Below, piece by piece: positions 1 through 6,025 of a stretch of 6,033 bases of DNA. The position numbers and the translations under genes were made by a program. The notes below the pieces were generated by a model. The model was not told where the DNA came from. It worked only from the letters and a program-made list of their open reading frames with translations, and did no database searches. This DNA comes from JBGSYN01 sp041750975 (GTDB lineage: Bacteria; Pseudomonadota; Alphaproteobacteria; Geminicoccales; Geminicoccaceae): assembly GCA_041750975.1 (NCBI GenBank), contig JBGSYN010000202.1:1-6033 (forward strand), read 5' to 3'. Within the stretch, counting starts at the first letter, position 1; each line of letters starts with the position of its first letter.

Positions 1-345
1 CGTGCCGCACACCTGGTCGACCCGACCTTCCCCGATCCTCCGCTCTGCGCGCTGATCGGCTTCGTCTCCCTGCTGGTCGGCGGAATCACGGCAGCGGCCG
101 TTTCGGGCAAGTTCCACATCGCCCCCATCGAGTGGCGCGCATTCGGACAAAAAATCGTGGGCGGCTTCCTGATGAGCGGTTCGGCGGCACTCATCCCAGG
201 CGGCAATGACGTCATGTTGATCTATGGCCTGCCGTCACTCGCCCCTCATGCCGTTGCCGCCTACACGGCCATGACACTCACGCTCTTTCTGTTGTTCTGG
301 CTGAAAAAGCGCGTCCTCTTTGCAACTGTCAAAACGGCTGCATGA
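1..345 (+). CDS. YeeE/YedE-family (thiosulfate/sulfur transport) membrane protein, C-terminal fragment
   Basis: The reading frame is open from the first base to the TGA at 343-345, giving 114 residues. The real start lies upstream of the window. The fragment is hydrophobic, with likely membrane segments at about residues 15-36, 52-66 and 84-101, and a basic tail (LKKR). The key match is the block around residues 54-91: GGFLMSGSAALIPGGND, then GLPSLAPHA and AYTAM. This is the typical C-terminal signature of YeeE/YedE sulfur-transport proteins, whose characterised members (for example TsuA) import thiosulfate across the inner membrane. The family is usually about 350-400 residues, so roughly the last third is present. 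The gene converges on the oxidoreductase gene and overlaps its 3' end by 17 bp, so it is probably functionally separate from the ABC locus. The family call is fairly sure; the substrate is only inferred from the family. Confidence 0.78.
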   Translation, partial: RAAHLVDPTFPDPPLCALIGFVSLLVGGITAAAVSGKFHIAPIEWRAFGQKIVGGFLMSGSAALIPGGNDVMLIYGLPSLAPHAVAAYTAMTLTLFLLFWLKKRVLFATVKTAA

Positions 346-1558
346 GGCTCTTGATCACGACCGGGCGCCCCGTTTTGGCACTATCGGTCGCGGCCACACC
401 GCAAAGTACCGACATTGCCCCGGCGCGCGATCCTGCACGCTGATTCAAGGGGTCCGGGATGCCGGGTGCGAACAGCATCCGATGCAGCAGCGGATCGCCG
501 CCGAAATGCCCGCCTGGACCGTGCTCGACCTTGATGCGCTCGACTGTCCGGTCATTGCCCAGGACAGTGATTTCATCGATGCCCACCGGCATCTCGAAGG
601 CCTGACGCTCATACATCCGGACTTCGATGCGTCCACGGGTGCCATTGAACGCCAGATGATAGCCCTCGATCGGCATGATGCAGTTCAGGGAATAGGACAC
701 CTGAACGCCGTTCTCATAGGCCATGACGGCCGTCATCGTATCGAAAATGTCGATCTCTTCACGAAACACGCAGGCATCGCGCACATAGCCGTCGACCGTA
801 GAGGGTTCCTCGTAAAGCGCAGCCAGCCAGGGATCGGCGCCCACGTCGACATAATAGCCGCATGACCCGGCATGCTCGCAGGTCTTGCAGCGCTCACCAC
901 GAAAGGGCCCGGCGCGGCCATAATTGCGCAGCGCTCCCTGGGCCGAAATTCGGACCGGATCGGCGTCGAGGAACCAGTTCAGCAGATCGAAATGGTGGGT
1001 CGCCTTATGCACGAACAGGCCGCCCGAGAACGCTTGGAACGCATGCCAGCGGCGAAAATAGTCGGCGCCGTGCCGGGTATCGAGATACCAGTGGAAGTCG
1101 ACGGACACGACCTCGCCAATAGTGCCGGCGGCCAGCAACTCCTTGATCCGGCGCGAGGTGGGCGCGAAGCGGTAGTTGAAGGCGACATCCACCCGCCTTC
1201 CGGTACGTTTCTCGGCATCGAGGATCCGCCCGCACATCTCCGCCGTGGTGGTCATCGGCTTCTCGGTGACGACATCGACGCCGGCTTCGAGCGCCAGGAT
1301 GATCTGATCGGCATGGGTATCGTCGCGGGTGCAGACGATCAGCGTCTCGGGTCGCGACGTTGCGATCAGATCGGCGAGATCCGTAAAGGTCGGCACGGTC
1401 ACGCCGATGGCTTGTCGCGCCGCTTCGAGACGCAGCGGATTATGGTCGGCGAGGCCAACGAGTTCCACATGCTCGCCACATCCCGCAAGCAGTTCCCGGC
1501 CCCAGGTGCCGGCGCCACGATGACCGGTGCCGACAATGGCTATCCGCCGTTTGCTCAT
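329..1558 (-). CDS. Gfo/Idh/MocA-family NAD(P)-dependent oxidoreductase
   Basis: This 409-residue protein is probably a cytoplasmic NAD(P)-dependent dehydrogenase of a sugar, polyol or related compound. An N-terminal Rossmann fold begins at once with RIAIVGTGHRGAG (glycine-rich loop near residues 10-15). The family's EKP motif follows at residues 99-101, with K100 the expected catalytic lysine. The C-terminal substrate domain carries the GGLFVHKATHHFDLLNW block (about 179-195), whose histidines and D191 match the usual active-site region. An extra cysteine group, C224-x2-C227-x5-C233 plus C263, suggests an insertion that may bind metal. The start is the ATG at 1556-1558, because the nucleotide-binding strand begins five residues later. 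An in-frame GTG at 1646-1648 would add 30 residues with no domain character and no Shine-Dalgarno. The SD at the chosen ATG (AAGG, 3 nt away) is itself weak. The gene is divergent from the ABC importer operon, suggesting it acts on the imported compound; the substrate is unknown. Confidence 0.88.
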   Translation of the reverse strand: MSKRRIAIVGTGHRGAGTWGRELLAGCGEHVELVGLADHNPLRLEAARQAIGVTVPTFTDLADLIATSRPETLIVCTRDDTHADQIILALEAGVDVVTEKPMTTTAEMCGRILDAEKRTGRRVDVAFNYRFAPTSRRIKELLAAGTIGEVVSVDFHWYLDTRHGADYFRRWHAFQAFSGGLFVHKATHHFDLLNWFLDADPVRISAQGALRNYGRAGPFRGERCKTCEHAGSCGYYVDVGADPWLAALYEEPSTVDGYVRDACVFREEIDIFDTMTAVMAYENGVQVSYSLNCIMPIEGYHLAFNGTRGRIEVRMYERQAFEMPVGIDEITVLGNDRTVERIKVEHGPGGHFGGDPLLHRMLFAPGIPDPLNQRAGSRAGAMSVLCGVAATDSAKTGRPVVIKSLMQPF

Positions 1559-1655
1559 CGGCCTTGGAAACCGGTTGTCCGGTCGTTCGGAATATTGGCA
1601 GGGATCGACGTCATCCTCGGCTATCTCCGCAATTGATTGGACTTGCACTCATTTA

Positions 1656-1699
1656 TTGAAGAAGGGTATTTTGGCAGTATCGTTAAGGGGCAGCATATG
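1656..1699 (+). promoter_or_regulatory. Candidate promoter(s) for the ABC importer operon
   Basis: TTGGCA at 1671-1676 matches the -35 consensus at five of six bases and lies exactly 17 nt before CATATG at 1694-1699, a weak -10 matching three of six. This would start transcription near 1706 and leave a leader of about 45 nt before the binding-protein ATG. An overlapping alternative is TTGAAG (1656-1661) with TATCGT (1678-1683) and a 16-nt spacer. The stretch is locally AT-rich, as expected between divergent genes. Neither candidate is strong, and alphaproteobacterial -10 elements are loosely conserved, so this is tentative. No convincing minus-strand promoter for the oxidoreductase was found. 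Confidence 0.3.
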
Positions 1700-1738
1700 T
1701 CCTAAAAGCATGTTGTCGGGAAGCGAATGCGACCCACC

Positions 1739-1744
1739 AGGGAG
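1739..1744 (+). promoter_or_regulatory. Shine-Dalgarno site of the binding-protein gene
   Basis: AGGGAG lies 6 nt before the ATG at 1751. It decides the start: an upstream in-frame codon at 1727 would add eight residues in front of the signal peptide and has no comparable purine-rich site. Confidence 0.75.
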
Positions 1745-1750
1745 ACGAAA

Positions 1751-3040
1751 ATGAAACATTTGCTCAGCAGACGCAGGTTCAATGGCCTATTGGCGGGCGG
1801 CGCTTCGGCGGCGGCGCTCGCATCCTTCGGCCGTTTCGCCGAGGCCGCGGAAACCGTGCGCTTGATTTGGTGGGGCAATCCGGACCGCGACCAACGCACC
1901 AAGGAAGTCGTCGACCTCTATATGAGCAACAATCCCGACACGACCGTGGTGCCGGAGAACTACGCCTGGGGTGATTACTGGCAGAAACTCGCTACCCAGG
2001 CGGCCGGCCGCAATCTGCCCGATCTCATCCAAATGGACTACCGTTACATCTTCGAATATGCGCGGCGCGGTCAGCTCGCGGTGCTCGATGAATTCCTCGG
2101 CAATGCCCTCGAGCTCGAGGATTTCGACCAGAACCAGCTCGATTCCGGCAAGGTCGACGGCAACCTCTATGGCGTCTCGATGGGTGCCAATTCGATGACC
2201 CATGTCTACAAGCAGGCCTTGCTCGAGGAACTCGGTGTCGAACTTCCCGATCCGACGACCTGGACCAACGAAAATTACGTGCAGATGGGCAACGAGCTCA
2301 AGGGTAAGCTGCCCGAGGGCATGTATTTCAGCGCCAATATGGGCGGCAACGAGCCGCGATTTGAAACCTGGGTGCGTCAGCGCGGCAAGGCGCTCTACAC
2401 TGCCGACGGCAAGCTCGGCTATGGTGTCGAAGATCTCATCGATTTCTTCGCTTTCTGGCAAGGAATGCAGGAGGATGGGCTGACGCCCCCCGCCGATCTG
2501 CAGGCGCAGGCGACCGGCCCTATGGAGCAGACGATGATGGTGACTGGCCATGCGCTGTTCGATTTCATCCATTCCAACCAGCTGGTCGCGACCCAAAAGC
2601 TGGTGCCGGATGAAATCAACATCACCATGATTCCAAACCAGGAGGACGGCCAACCCGGACAATATCTCAAGCCGTCGATGCTGCTGTCGATGGCGGAGAC
2701 GTCGCCGGACAAGGAGGCTGCTGCCAGGCTGATGAACTTCTTCATCACGGATCCGGGCGCCAACGGCATCCTGCAAATCGAGCGCGGCGTCACCGGTGAT
2801 GCCAGCATTCGCGAGCTGTTGATTGCGGAGCTCAGCCCGACCGAGAAGAAGATTGTCGATTATCTCGCCATTGTCTCGACCTCGATCGGCGATCTGCCGC
2901 CGGCGCCGCCGCAGAACGCGGGTGAGCTCGACCGCGCCTTGCTGCCGGCTTGGCAGGCGGTATCTTTCGGCCAGGTAGATCCTCAGGCGGCGGCAACAGA
3001 GTATTACGAGAATGCCGAGCGAGTTCTCGAACGCTCGTAA
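1751..3040 (+). CDS. ABC transporter substrate-binding protein (family 1, sugar type), Tat-exported
   Basis: This 429-residue periplasmic binding protein captures the ligand and delivers it to the membrane permeases encoded downstream. The N-terminus is a twin-arginine signal: SRRRFNG at residues 6-12, a hydrophobic stretch (13-25), and a likely cleavage after the AEA at 30-32. The mature protein opens with ETVRLIWWGNPD, followed by the WGDYWQKLATQAAG and PDLIQMDYRYIFEYARRGQL segments (about 73-109). These are typical of family 1 extracellular solute-binding proteins of CUT1 carbohydrate importers. Later family features include the DGNLYGVSMGANS block (136-148) and the GVTG near residue 346. 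The protein has no cysteine at all, so it is not a lipoprotein and has no disulfides, which fits export of a folded protein by Tat. It is the first gene of the operon, 18 nt before the first permease. The ligand cannot be assigned; sugar, oligosaccharide, polyol or glycerol-phosphate-like compounds are all possible. Confidence 0.93.
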   Translation: MKHLLSRRRFNGLLAGGASAAALASFGRFAEAAETVRLIWWGNPDRDQRTKEVVDLYMSNNPDTTVVPENYAWGDYWQKLATQAAGRNLPDLIQMDYRYIFEYARRGQLAVLDEFLGNALELEDFDQNQLDSGKVDGNLYGVSMGANSMTHVYKQALLEELGVELPDPTTWTNENYVQMGNELKGKLPEGMYFSANMGGNEPRFETWVRQRGKALYTADGKLGYGVEDLIDFFAFWQGMQEDGLTPPADLQAQATGPMEQTMMVTGHALFDFIHSNQLVATQKLVPDEINITMIPNQEDGQPGQYLKPSMLLSMAETSPDKEAAARLMNFFITDPGANGILQIERGVTGDASIRELLIAELSPTEKKIVDYLAIVSTSIGDLPPAPPQNAGELDRALLPAWQAVSFGQVDPQAAATEYYENAERVLERS

Positions 3041-3045
3041 CGACC

Positions 3046-3050
3046 GGAGG
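3046..3050 (+). promoter_or_regulatory. Shine-Dalgarno site deciding a TTG start for the first permease
   Basis: GGAGG is placed 8 nt before the TTG at 3059-3061. It sits in the 7-nt loop of a possible 4-bp stem (GACC 3042-3045 / GGTC 3053-3056), which would leave it exposed; that stem is too short to weigh much. Confidence 0.75.
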
Positions 3051-3058
3051 TAGGTCCA

Positions 3059-4030
3059 TTGGCAGCGACTGCTGTCGCGGTAAATGAACGGGGAGAGCGG
3101 CGGCATGGGGTGCCGCTCTCCATCGGCCATCGTTTACGTCGCGAAGTTCGTCGCAATGCGGCTGGCTACCTTTTCATGCTGCCATGGCTGATCGGCTTTT
3201 TCGGGCTTACGCTCGGGCCGACATTGGCGTCACTTTATTTATCTTTCACCGATTACGACCTGCTGACAGAGCCTCGTTGGACGGGGCTTGCCAACTACGA
3301 ATATGCCTTCTTCCACGACCAGCGCCTGGGTAACGCGCTCGAAGTTACCTTCACTTATGTTTTCTGGTCGGTGCCTTTGAAACTCACCGCGGCATTGGCG
3401 CTGGCGATGGTGCTGGACCGCAGCGTGCGCGGGGTCGCCTTTTACAGAGCGGCCTTTTACCTGCCGTCGCTGCTCGGCGCATCGGTGGCGATCGCCGTCC
3501 TCTGGCGCCAGATCTTTGGCGGTGAGGGGCTGGTCAATCAATTGCTCGTCTTGCTGTTCGGCGTTTCGGGGCCGGCCTGGGTGACCCATCCCGACTATGC
3601 GCTCTCTACCTTGATCATCCTGGCGATTTGGCAGTTCGGCTCGCCGATGATCATTTTTCTCGCCGGACTTCGTCAGATCCCGCAGGATCTCTACGAGGCG
3701 GCGTCGATGGATGGCGCCGGTCAGGTTCGCCAGTTCGTACGCATCACGCTGCCGCTCTTGGCGCCGGTGATCTTCTTCAACCTCGTTTTGCAGACAATCG
3801 AGGCCTTCAAGGCGTTCACCCAGGCCTTCATCGTCTCCGGCGGGACCGGCGGCCCGGTCGATTCGACCTTGTTCTACTCGCTCTACCTCTACGAAGAGGC
3901 GTTCGCCAATTTCCGCATGGGTTATGCGTCGGCGCTGGCCTGGATCCTGCTCGTCATCATCGGCATCTTCACGGCGATTGCGTTCTTCTCGTCACGCTAT
4001 TGGGTCTATTACGATGACGAGGCCCGCTAG
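3059..4030 (+). CDS. CUT1 ABC transporter permease, MalF/UgpA type
   Basis: This is one half of the inner-membrane channel of the importer, 323 residues. After a basic cytoplasmic N-terminus (RHGVPLSIGHRLRREVRRN) there are about six membrane segments, at roughly residues 37-62, 93-118, 131-150, 181-205, 233-250 and 289-311. The cytoplasmic EAA loop that docks on the ATPase reads EAASMDGAGQVRQFVRITLP (213-232), with the conserved EAA, G and final LP. A proline-rich WLIGF...GPTLASLYLSFTDYD segment in the first helix region is typical of MalF/UgpA-like sugar permeases. The start is a TTG: the first in-frame ATG is residue 40, inside the first membrane helix, and an excellent GGAGG lies 8 nt upstream of the TTG. 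The stop codon TAG abuts the ATG of the second permease with no gap, which implies translational coupling. Confidence 0.93.
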   Translation: MAATAVAVNERGERRHGVPLSIGHRLRREVRRNAAGYLFMLPWLIGFFGLTLGPTLASLYLSFTDYDLLTEPRWTGLANYEYAFFHDQRLGNALEVTFTYVFWSVPLKLTAALALAMVLDRSVRGVAFYRAAFYLPSLLGASVAIAVLWRQIFGGEGLVNQLLVLLFGVSGPAWVTHPDYALSTLIILAIWQFGSPMIIFLAGLRQIPQDLYEAASMDGAGQVRQFVRITLPLLAPVIFFNLVLQTIEAFKAFTQAFIVSGGTGGPVDSTLFYSLYLYEEAFANFRMGYASALAWILLVIIGIFTAIAFFSSRYWVYYDDEAR

Positions 4031-4882
4031 ATGAGCATGAAGAAACAGCCGGCTATCCGCCAAGAAGTGATCCGCCATGGGATCCTCGCGGTTGCCGCCA
4101 TTGTCATGCTCTATCCGCTGCTTTGGATGGTCGGCAGCTCGTTCAAGCCGGAAGCCCAGATTTTCTCGAACCCCACTTCATTGCCGACGGCCTTCGATCT
4201 GAGCAACTATGTCGATGGCTGGACGGCGTTGCGGGTCTCATTCACCGACTTTTATCTGAACTCGTTCATCATCGCGATCTGTGCGGTGATCGGCAATCTT
4301 GCGGCCTGCTCCCTTACGGCTTTCGCCTTTGCTCGCCTCGAGTTTCGTCTCAAATGGCTGTGGTTTGCGTTGATGCTGGGCACGTTGATGCTGCCCTATC
4401 ATGTCACTCTGGTGCCGCAATACATCCTCTTTTTGAACCTCGGCTGGGTGAATACATTCCTGCCGTTGATCGTGCCGAAGTTCCTGGCGGTCGATGCCTT
4501 CTTCATCTTCTTGATGGTCCAGTTCTTCCGTGGCATTCCCCGCGAGATCGACGAGGCCGCCATCATGGACGGCTGCAGTCCCTGGCGGATCTACTGGCGG
4601 ATCATGCTGCCGCTCTCCATGCCGGTTATGACGACGGCCGCGATCTTTTCCTTCATCTGGACCTATGACGACTTTTTGGGGCCGTTGATCTATTTGAACG
4701 ACATGCGCCAATACACGGTGCCCTTAGCACTCCGGGCGTTTGTCGATTCGAGTGGCGGCGAATCCTTGTATGGCGAGCTGTTCGCCATGTCCGCCTTATC
4801 GTTGGTCCCGGTCTTCGTCGTCTTTCTCGCTTTTCAGCGCCTGATCATCAGAGGTGTCGCCCTTGGCGCTCTCAAACGCTGA
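4031..4882 (+). CDS. CUT1 ABC transporter permease, MalG/UgpE type
   Basis: This is the second half of the channel, 283 residues, a normal length for MalG/UgpE-type proteins. About six membrane segments fall near residues 17-36, 75-100, 108-130, 142-165, 196-215 and 249-270. The LYPLLWMVGSSFKP segment near the N-terminus is a hallmark of the MalG side. The EAA loop is EAAIMDGCSPWRIYWRIMLP (175-194), and the C-terminus RGVALGALKR follows the family's usual G-x3-GA-x-K ending. The start ATG immediately follows the TAG of the first permease; GAGG at 4019-4022 inside that gene, 8 nt upstream, can serve as Shine-Dalgarno. Another ATG two codons later (4037) is less well placed. The last codons form the left arm of a 12-bp inverted repeat whose right arm covers the ribosome-binding region of the ATPase gene. 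Confidence 0.93.
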   Translation: MSMKKQPAIRQEVIRHGILAVAAIVMLYPLLWMVGSSFKPEAQIFSNPTSLPTAFDLSNYVDGWTALRVSFTDFYLNSFIIAICAVIGNLAACSLTAFAFARLEFRLKWLWFALMLGTLMLPYHVTLVPQYILFLNLGWVNTFLPLIVPKFLAVDAFFIFLMVQFFRGIPREIDEAAIMDGCSPWRIYWRIMLPLSMPVMTTAAIFSFIWTYDDFLGPLIYLNDMRQYTVPLALRAFVDSSGGESLYGELFAMSALSLVPVFVVFLAFQRLIIRGVALGALKR

Positions 4883-4902
4883 AACCAAAGGAGCGCCAAG
4901 GG
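4860..4902 (+). promoter_or_regulatory. Perfect 12-bp inverted repeat (RNA hairpin) over the ATPase gene's ribosome-binding region
   Basis: CCCTTGGCGCTC at 4860-4871 is the exact reverse complement of GAGCGCCAAGGG at 4891-4902, with a 19-nt loop (4872-4890). The left arm is coding sequence for the end of the second permease. Its TGA stop (4880-4882) lies in the loop, and the right arm ends at the base before the ATPase ATG. The Shine-Dalgarno AAGGAG (4888-4893) is half in the loop and half in the stem. No T-run follows, so this is not a classical Rho-independent terminator. A ribosome finishing the permease would melt the left arm and open the start region, so I infer translational coupling; a role in RNA processing or stability is the alternative. 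The pairing is seen directly; the function is inferred. Confidence 0.6.
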
Positions 4903-5988
4903 ATGGCTAGCCTCGAGCTGCGCCAAGTGATCAAGCGCTTCAAATCGATCCAAGTCATTCATGGCATCGATCTCGATATTCGAGACGGGGAATTTGTCGT
5001 CTTTGTCGGTCCCTCGGGCTGTGGCAAATCCACGCTTTTGCGGATGATCGCGGGGCTCGAGGAAACCAGCGGCGGCGAGGTGGTGATCGATGGCGAGGTC
5101 ATGAACGAGGTTCACGCAGCCAAGCGTGGGCTTGCCATGGTCTTTCAGTCCTACGCCCTCTATCCGCATATGTCGGTGCGCAAGAATCTTTCATTCGGCC
5201 TCGAGACGATGGGTGCGCCACGCGCCGAGATCAAAGCCAAGGTCGACGAGGCGGCGGAGATCTTGCAGATCGGCGAATTGCTGGAGCGTCGGCCCGGTCA
5301 GCTCTCGGGCGGCCAGCGGCAGCGCGTCGCCATCGGCCGGGCGATCGTTCGGGAGCCGCGCATCTTTCTGTTCGACGAGCCTCTCTCGAACCTCGATGCC
5401 GAACTTCGGATGCAGATGCGGGTCGAGATCAACAAGCTCCATCGACGGCTGGGGGCGACGATGATCTTCGTGACCCATGATCAGGTCGAGGCGATGACAT
5501 TGGCCGATCGTATCGTCGTTCTGCGACAAGGCATTGTCGAGCAGGTCGGCACGCCGCTCGAGCTCTACAACGAACCGGCCAACCTCTTTGTCGCGGGCTT
5601 TATCGGCAGCCCCCGCATGAATTTCCTCAAAGGCCGCATCGCCGGCGGCAATGGCAGGAATGCGCAACTGGCGCTCGAAGGAGGACAAATGCTGAGCGCC
5701 GATTTTCCCGATCAACCCCGGCCGGATACGCCCGTCACGGTCGGCATTCGTCCGGCCGATCTAGCCTGTGTCAACGCGGGTGAGGGCATCATCAAGGGTG
5801 AGGTTCAGGTTGCCGAGCAACTTGGTGGCGAGACCTTCATCTACGTGGCCCTGCCGGGCGAGGGTGCCGTCACCGTGGAGCTCAAGGGACAAGTGCCGGT
5901 GCAGCCCGGCGAATTGCTGGAGCTTGGGTTCGCCAACAATAATTTCCATGTGTTCGGCCCGGACGAGCAGGTCATCCGACACGCCTGA
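4903..5988 (+). CDS. CUT1 ABC transporter ATP-binding protein, MalK/UgpC type
   Basis: This 361-residue protein is the cytoplasmic ATPase that powers the importer as a homodimer. All nucleotide-binding motifs are intact: Walker A GPSGCGKST (36-44), Q-loop glutamine 82 (in MVFQSYALYPHMSV), signature LSGGQ (134-138), Walker B IFLFDEP with D158 and catalytic E159, D-loop SNLD (162-165) and switch histidine 192 (VTHDQ). The fold then continues through GTPLELYNEPANLFVAGFIG and PRMNFLKG into a C-terminal OB/TOBE regulatory domain (about 240-355), containing GIRPADL (281-287). The length is that of MalK, UgpC and MsmK proteins. These C-terminal domains are known to bind regulators in MalK, but nothing here shows that directly. 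The start is ATG 4903, with AAGGAG 9 nt upstream, 20 nt after the permease stop. The start region lies beside the 12-bp inverted repeat. It is the last gene of the operon within the window. Confidence 0.95.
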   Translation: MASLELRQVIKRFKSIQVIHGIDLDIRDGEFVVFVGPSGCGKSTLLRMIAGLEETSGGEVVIDGEVMNEVHAAKRGLAMVFQSYALYPHMSVRKNLSFGLETMGAPRAEIKAKVDEAAEILQIGELLERRPGQLSGGQRQRVAIGRAIVREPRIFLFDEPLSNLDAELRMQMRVEINKLHRRLGATMIFVTHDQVEAMTLADRIVVLRQGIVEQVGTPLELYNEPANLFVAGFIGSPRMNFLKGRIAGGNGRNAQLALEGGQMLSADFPDQPRPDTPVTVGIRPADLACVNAGEGIIKGEVQVAEQLGGETFIYVALPGEGAVTVELKGQVPVQPGELLELGFANNNFHVFGPDEQVIRHA

Positions 5989-6000
5989 TCAAGTATCTGC

Positions 6001-6025
6001 TTGCCTTTTCAGAATGAAATGGCAA
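6001..6025 (+). other. Small stem-loop downstream of the ATPase gene
   Basis: TTGCC (6001-6005) pairs with GGCAA (6021-6025). After a T-T mismatch, TTTC (6007-6010) pairs with GAAA (6016-6019) around a 5-nt loop. It starts 12 nt after the ATPase stop. The stem is short and mostly AT, and no T-run follows before the window ends, so it is not a clear terminator. It could be an intercistronic or 3'-end hairpin, or chance. Confidence 0.3.

Noticed and set aside
362..376. CGGG-CGC-CCCG hairpin followed by TTTT, 16 nt after the YeeE/YedE stop, as a possible terminator
   Set aside because: The stem is only 4 bp with a 3-nt loop and a 4-base T-run, and it lies within the oxidoreductase coding sequence. 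That is too weak to annotate, though 3'-end mapping could revive it.
320..1636. Two long plus-strand open frames (320-865 and 872-1636) opposite the oxidoreductase gene
   Set aside because: Their products show no recognisable domain, while the minus strand encodes a continuous Gfo/Idh/MocA protein with its motifs in the right order.
1630..1639. CAAT-TG-ATTG short inverted repeat in the divergent intergenic region
   Set aside because: Four-base arms are expected by chance in a region this size, and it does not align with a promoter candidate.
2107..2120. 14-bp perfect palindrome CCTCGAGCTCGAGG inside the binding-protein gene
   Set aside because: It comes from the repeated codons CTC GAG CTC GAG for Leu-Glu-Leu-Glu, with no other sign of a binding site. 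Coding constraint explains it.
1787..3130. 447-codon open frame on the minus strand, opposite the binding-protein gene
   Set aside because: The plus strand here encodes an unmistakable full-length binding protein with signal peptide and Shine-Dalgarno. The antisense product is rich in R, L, H and I with no family signature, as expected for a shadow frame in GC-rich DNA.
4905..4917. GGCTAGCC palindrome next to CTCGAG at the ATPase start, resembling adjacent cloning sites or a vector tag
   Set aside because: The bases encode the natural beginning MASLELR of a UgpC-like ATPase, and the surrounding sequence is continuous native operon, so these are coincidental restriction-site matches.
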